From Polytrichum commune (Eukaryota > Streptophyta > Polytrichopsida > Polytrichales > Polytrichaceae): DNA of 64,000 bases. The position numbers were made by a program, and so were the translations under genes. The stretch lies in the NCBI GenBank assembly GCA_950295325.1, contig OX485807.1:39338440-39402439 (forward strand), in the 5' to 3' direction. The notes under the pieces are model-generated. The model saw nothing but the letters and a program-made list of their open reading frames with translations. It did no database searches and was not told the origin of the DNA. Numbering within the stretch: position 1 is the stretch's first letter; the number at the start of each line of letters is the position of its first letter. Below are positions 58,514 to 64,000 of this stretch, piece after piece.

Positions 58514-61330
58514 CCACCACATATCTGGACCTTCCTCACCCACAGGTGTTGCTTTTTCCTCCTCCTCACAGACCCTAAAGTCATTAGCTTTATTCCCACA
58601 ACCATGATAATGGTAGGTGTACCATTTTCACACGCTAGAAAATTCAAACATCGACAACAATCAAGATCTAATTCAACCCGACCCGCATCCCGTACACCAA
58701 AGTGAAGCTCATCTAACCACCTTGACTGCACCACCCATTCTAATGTTCTCAATGGTAGGAATCAAACTTCAAGAGATTGTCAGTTCAACACGAAATGATA
58801 CAACATCACCATGTACGACAACTAAGTGTTTTGAAACCTCGAAGTACGTCCCAACTTCATGTCCATAGACTGCACCAATACTCAAGTTGCACCCAAAACT
58901 TATAAAATCATCGATGTTGGTTGCATAGTTAGGACCTTGAATCAATACAACAAGCATCACATTTCCTCAAGTGTTGTCATGCGTCCAACTATTAAAATAG
59001 GTGTTACAACCAGTGGATCGTGTGTCTGCTCAACAATGAGCAACATGGATGCATGTTCTCGTGCTCAAGATCCTGCAAGACACATTTCCAGTGAATTAGA
59101 TCGTACTCGATAACCACAAAATTCAAAGGCCTCATAAATTTTCCTACTACTTCTAAGACTACTCAAAACATCCTAACTTGCTTGATGTTCCTCGATTTGG
59201 AGGACAAAAACTGCTTGGTTCTCCAACTTGCACAACGAAAGGAAGGTCCTCTTAGTAGTGGTAAGGTCTCCAACGTTCACTCTTATATTTTTAGTATATC
59301 AAAAATTGGTTTCCTGGGTTATTTTGGAAGTCACATCGTTATCTCACTAGCGTAGATCAAACGGTTTCCAAAACCATAGCGCACACCAAAAATTGAGAGA
59401 GAAGGCACTTTCTATACCCCTTCCCTCCCTCCAAAATCGAGTGACTACATACTTTGGCAGGTTGTTTTTCTTTCCTGACAATCGGCGGCCAATGAATATA
59501 TATTATGACATTTGAAGACTTCATGGGTGCGATGAGGACGTGGAATGGGCCAACAACTTTGAAAGCCGGTTCCTTATTGATTGAAACATTTTACGGTGAT
59601 TGTTCGCTTGCTCTGAGTCATGCGTCAAGCTACACACAAGAGTAACACTTTTTGAATTGTCAAAGGAGCGTGAGCAAACATCCGATTCCAATCGGTCCTA
59701 CCATGGTCACCACAAGGTTGAAATTTGTGTTGTCAATTAACAAATTGTGGCAAGTTGGGGTTTGCAAGGAGATGTGTCCAAATCTAACCGAAATTCACAC
59801 AAAACATAATTGCAAAATTCATGGTCAGAATGTTGAGCTACTCACATTAAACATTTAATATGGCTTCCAAGTTACAAACGGCCCGCGCTAATACAACATG
59901 ATCAAAATCATCTAGACTCTTCCCTCTCCATTCGAACCTGCAAAAGCACACAAAAGAGTTGGTTAGCCTATATTGGAAGGGTTCAACCCATCAATAACTA
60001 TCGCGGCCGGACTGGGAGGAGACATACACCAACACTCAATCACAAAACTAAACGACCCTTATCTCCAAACCCACCACCCAAAATCTAATGAAATCCACAT
60101 ACAAAATGACATAAAAGACCGCACATGCTTGATTCTAAGCAAAAGAAAGGTAGACCATCAAGGACCAAATTAAGCGTTCAACTTATAAGGCTCCTCTAGT
60201 TGAGATGCAACACCCAATTTCCACAACCCTCATTAACATTCAAGTCGAACTCATAAGCACCGGATTTGAAATAGAAAAACTAAATGGACGACGATTCACT
60301 ACGTCCCCTCTAGCAGCTTTACGGTAGAGGAGCATGGCTATGGCGCACTTCCACCTTCGAAGGTATTCTATTGCCACTGCAAGATCTCAGAGGGTCGTCT
60401 CATCCCTCAACAAACCCATAAGTAGTCCGGAACTGTAACTGCAACACCAGGTTTCTCATTGTGCTCTGTGCCTTTGCAACGGACTGTGTAAATTGCACAA
60501 ATAGTCGAACCACAACAGATCTCCTGCACCATTTCGTACAACAGGGCAACAAGCTTGTCTCACTAAATTATGGAACGCTCCGCCCACGAGCACAAAGACA
60601 GATCCAGGGAAGAAGGCAGAATCTGCGTTCTCTGTGAGGCTTCAGGTGTAAGTGCTCACTTAAGTTGCACAAGATGGATCCGGCAATGCCGACAACATGC
60701 ACTTGGAAGTTGGACGCTTAGATAATTACAACACCACTTGGGAAGGAGTTTGCACTCCACCACATGCGGTGTCTGGAAGGTGATTCGCAAGCCTCGATTA
60801 AGGAGTTCTAACTCAAGTACAGTAGCAAAGCTAACTCCCGGACACAACTACACTTGTAAATACGATATATTTAGTGCCATATGGTATTCAATGTCACCAT
60901 GGTAACTTCTTGGATGACACTTCTCATGAATAAGTGAACAAATATTGTCATGGATGATGGATGAGTTCCTCCATTGGCCATGACCCTACCTTCTCTTCTC
61001 AGCAACTTGTGATGAAATATTCTCATGGAGGATTGAAATTTGGATACAAAATCACTTGGTAAATGGCAGTGATCGCAACACTGTGAATCTATAATCTCCA
61101 AACAATTTAGAGGGGACGACAAATAGTGTTGGGTTAACATTCAGTGTCGTGACACTAATATACTGCAGTTTACAATAAGAACTGAGCAAAACAATCAGAA
61201 TTGATGACACTAAATATCGTATTGAATGTGGTAGTCGGAGGAAGGCGGATGCAACTAGGCCTGTAGACAACTATTCCCCCACTCGGCGCCTGGAGACATG
61301 ATCAGTAAACTGCAATTTTTAAGAGCTTGT
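58514..61330. other. Intergenic; eroded coding-like traces only
   Basis: The minus strand at 58960-58769 (SIGAVYGHEVGTYFEVSKHL...) reads like a fragment of an old coding region, but I cannot name it or extend it. Nothing else between 59.1 and 61.3 kb supports a gene, RNA or bounded element. Confidence 0.35.
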
Positions 61331-61339
61331 GGCGGGCCT

Positions 61340-62410
61340 CCTCGCACAGCAACCACAATTGCGGCATTGACCTTATCAAATATGTCTAAGCTGCTCAATC
61401 GTGTAGTTCACAACATCATTCAGCCATGTGGGTTGGTTCCGTGACTTCGACTATGTATGTAAATTATATTTCATGGGTCCTTGAACAAAGTCGGAGTATT
61501 TATTGACCTTATGAAATATGTATAAGTTGCTCTATCGTGTACTTCACAACATCTTTCAGCCATGTGGGTCGGTTCCTTGACTTCGACTATGTATGTAAAT
61601 TATATTTCACGGGTCCTTGAACAAAGTCGGAGTATTGACCATATCAAATATGTATAAGTTGCTCAATCACATAGTTCACAACATTATTTAGCCATGTGGG
61701 TCGGTTCCATAGCCTTGGACAATGTATATTATATTTCACGAGTCCCCGAACAAAATGGAAATATTGACCCGATCAAATATGTATAAGTTGCTCAACCACA
61801 TGGTTCACAAACATTATTTAGCCATGTGGTTCGGTTCCATAACCTTGGACAATGTAAATTATATTTCAGTGGCCCCCGAACAAAGTGGGAATATTGACCC
61901 GATCAAATATGTATAAGTTGCTCAACCACATAGGTCACAACATTATTTAGCCATGTGGGTCGGTTCCATATGCTTGGACAATGTAAGTTATATCTCACTG
62001 GCCCCCGAGCAAAGTGGAAATATTGACCCGATCAAATATGTATAAGTTGCTCAACCACATAGGTCACAACATTATTTAGCCATGTGGGTCGGTTCCATAT
62101 GCTTGGACAATGTAAGTTATATCTCATTGGCCCCCGAGCAAAGTGGAAATATTGACCCGATCAAATATGTATAAGTTGCTCAACCACATAGGTCACAAAC
62201 ATTATTTAGCCATGTGGGTCGGTTCCATAACCTTGGACAATGTAAATTATATTTCACGAGCCCCCGAACAAAGTGGAAATATTGACCCGATCAAATATGT
62301 ATAAGTTGCTCAACCACATAACTCACAAACATTATTTAGCCATGTGGGTCGGTTCCATGACCTTGGACAATGTAAATTATATTTCACGGGCCCCCGAACA
62401 AAAGTGAAAA
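61340..62410. repeat. ~130-bp tandem repeat, about 8 units
   Basis: The phrase ATGTATAAGTTGCTCAACCA recurs at about 61385, 61521, 61653, 61782, 61912, 62041, 62170 and 62300, and each unit holds ATTTAGCCATGTGGGTCGG and a GCCCCCGA(A/G)CAAAGTGG box. Units from 61782 rightward are nearly identical, those to the left more diverged. Confidence 0.92.
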
Positions 62411-64000
62411 TATTCATTTGTTCTTCGCACATTTGAGGATGAACTTCGAAATCTGGTGGAGTTATACTCCCGACACCGTGCGCATGAATCATTGTTTATC
62501 CCAACAATATTCCTTGAAATTACTATTCAAGTAGAACTATCATAAAAAATACCGACATTGTTCACAATATTCTTAATATTCATATTGGCACTATTCATGA
62601 TGACACCATTCATTATTGGGTCCGGCATTGGTTTCTTCCTCTTTTTTGAAGTTTCTTCCCATGAAGGTAAGATAGTGGAGGCCCATGTTACATGATTAAC
62701 ATAGAATGGAACACGACCATGCAGCTAAATAATGGGTAGTTAGAAGTTTGTGCACGTTCTATTTTTTTTTGACCCAAGGTACTTTACATGGGTAAAGAGG
62801 CAACCTAATTGCACATATCAGTGTACACTAAATAGTCCTTTTAGTGTGGATGGAGAATTAGAGCGGAAATATTTAGTGTGGGCTGCTCTAATTGTCTAGC
62901 GGGGGTGGAAATTAACGTGGGTCCGCCTCCGCCACAACATGAATCACTACTAGGAAAGGTGGGTCAAGGGGTCACCATAATGACACTGAGACGACACCGT
63001 TCTAGCCAATCTATGAGATATTAGAAATGAAGTGGGGTAGCATTGGCCATGTTGAACCCATGTCATCCAGGACGTGCTCTATTGCTAGGTGGAAATAAAT
63101 TTACACTTAAATCACGGTGCATTCATCTAGGAGGACCACAAGGTTGATAAGTGTAAGAGTTTGTGCACGTTCCTCGGAGCACTTTTCCGGGCCTCCGTTT
63201 TCCCAATCACTGTGGGCACACCTATTTCTTCAAAACTCATAGTTACCTCTGACGGTAACTTGCATGGAGTTACCGCTCGTTAGTGAACACCATTGTGCAT
63301 TAATACATGTATTCCTCAGTTAAAAACATTACACTAAATATGATATTTATTGTCACTTATTATTTGGAATTATGTAATGCTATATCTTTTTATTGCTGAT
63401 ATAACTTTTTACCAAGTAAAGTTGTTACTGTTCTATAACGTCCAAACAACCGATTCGACATTTGTCGGTAAAAATATATTGTACTTTTAAGCAGTTGTGT
63501 CCGGGTATAAAACACGCGGTACACCTATTACCTTTCATAAGACCAGTATCCACCCATGACAAGGAGTTTTTTTCATTTTCCCTGTGTATGTTTCGGAGAT
63601 TTCTTTCGTTTTCCCTGTCTCCTTTCCTAGTTTGTATGTATTCCATGTGTTTGAATGTATCCTTGTAGGGATATTATAAAATATTTCATGTTAGAGGGAA
63701 ATGGATCGTTTTTATTGTAGGGAAGATACTATTATTTCCCACAATTTTAAGTGATAACAGGGAATTACATTTAGTTCTTGCAGGGAATTATTATATAGGG
63801 AAACTTGCACATTAACATTGAAGGGACATGCATATAGGGCATCCATAATGGAAGTTGTAAGGAAAATAAAGAAATTACCCCATTGACTCAACAACCATAC
63901 TATACCACCTTCCAAATTAACAAGGTGATTTAACAGAAGGAAAACATCAGCAGACTGGCGCAAAATTCCCTCAACTCCAACCCCTGTTTGACAGAAAATC
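62411..64000. other. Intergenic; no supported gene
   Basis: AT-rich with frames below 85 codons on both strands and no recognised domain. CACTACTAGGAAAGG at 62945 resembles the end of a CACTA transposon, but no partner end was found. Confidence 0.4.

Noticed and set aside
62945-62960. CACTACTAGGAAA as a CACTA transposon end
   Set aside because: No matching inverted end, no 3-bp duplication and no transposase found; similar CACTACTAG at position 84 also stands alone.

Overview
The window is nuclear DNA of a land plant, most likely a moss. It has spliced genes with GT-AG introns, a Ty3/gypsy element primed by initiator tRNA-Met, PIF/Harbinger and other plant transposons, Arabidopsis-type CCCTAAA repeats, and a kinase-NB-ARC-LRR gene, an architecture known from mosses. 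No rRNA, tRNA, CRISPR or operon structure was seen. Exon borders are read by eye and unsupported by transcripts.

Layout. (1) 1-9.1 kb: a minus-strand, about 8-exon gene (65-4729) joins a ParB-like domain (DGNHR) to a C-terminal permuted DNA-methyltransferase-like fold. Its introns and upstream flank are filled with a ~128-bp degenerate satellite carrying five copies of the palindrome TGTCGGATCCGACA. (2) 9.2-12.9 kb: a divergent plus-strand gene with a zinc finger and a transposase-like domain, split by a solo LTR and cut off by LTR elements. (3) 12.9-21.4 and 44.8-45.4 kb: a decayed minus-strand LTR-retrotransposon array with three LTRs. (4) 21,395-44,799: a PIF/Harbinger element of 23.4 kb inserted in the third LTR, with 22-bp terminal inverted repeats, a TAA target duplication, an apparently intact DDE transposase at its left end and an apparently intact Myb/SANT protein at its right end. 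Between them lie about 20 kb of cargo: an alpha/beta-hydrolase gene, an FCP1-like phosphatase domain, a second ParB/methyltransferase-like gene (29.2-34.0 kb), about 35 copies of TTTGGGTCG-NN-CGACCCAAA, and a divergent transposase-like gene (39.3-42.4 kb). (5) 45.4-51.7 kb: a kinase-NB-ARC-LRR resistance-gene pseudogene truncated by the LTR array. (6) 51.8-64 kb: mostly non-coding, with one solo LTR (57.5-58.5 kb) and a ~130-bp tandem array (61.3-62.4 kb).

The main pattern is a module seen twice: a minus-strand ParB/methyltransferase-like gene, head to head with a plus-strand transposase-like gene, with a private palindrome family in its introns and 5' flank. One copy is at 0-12.9 kb, the other rides in the giant Harbinger. 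The two transposase-like proteins belong to different families and the palindromes differ but share a TCG...CGA core. The structure is visible in the sequence. That it is a self-recognising mobile system (protein plus cognate palindrome) is inference.
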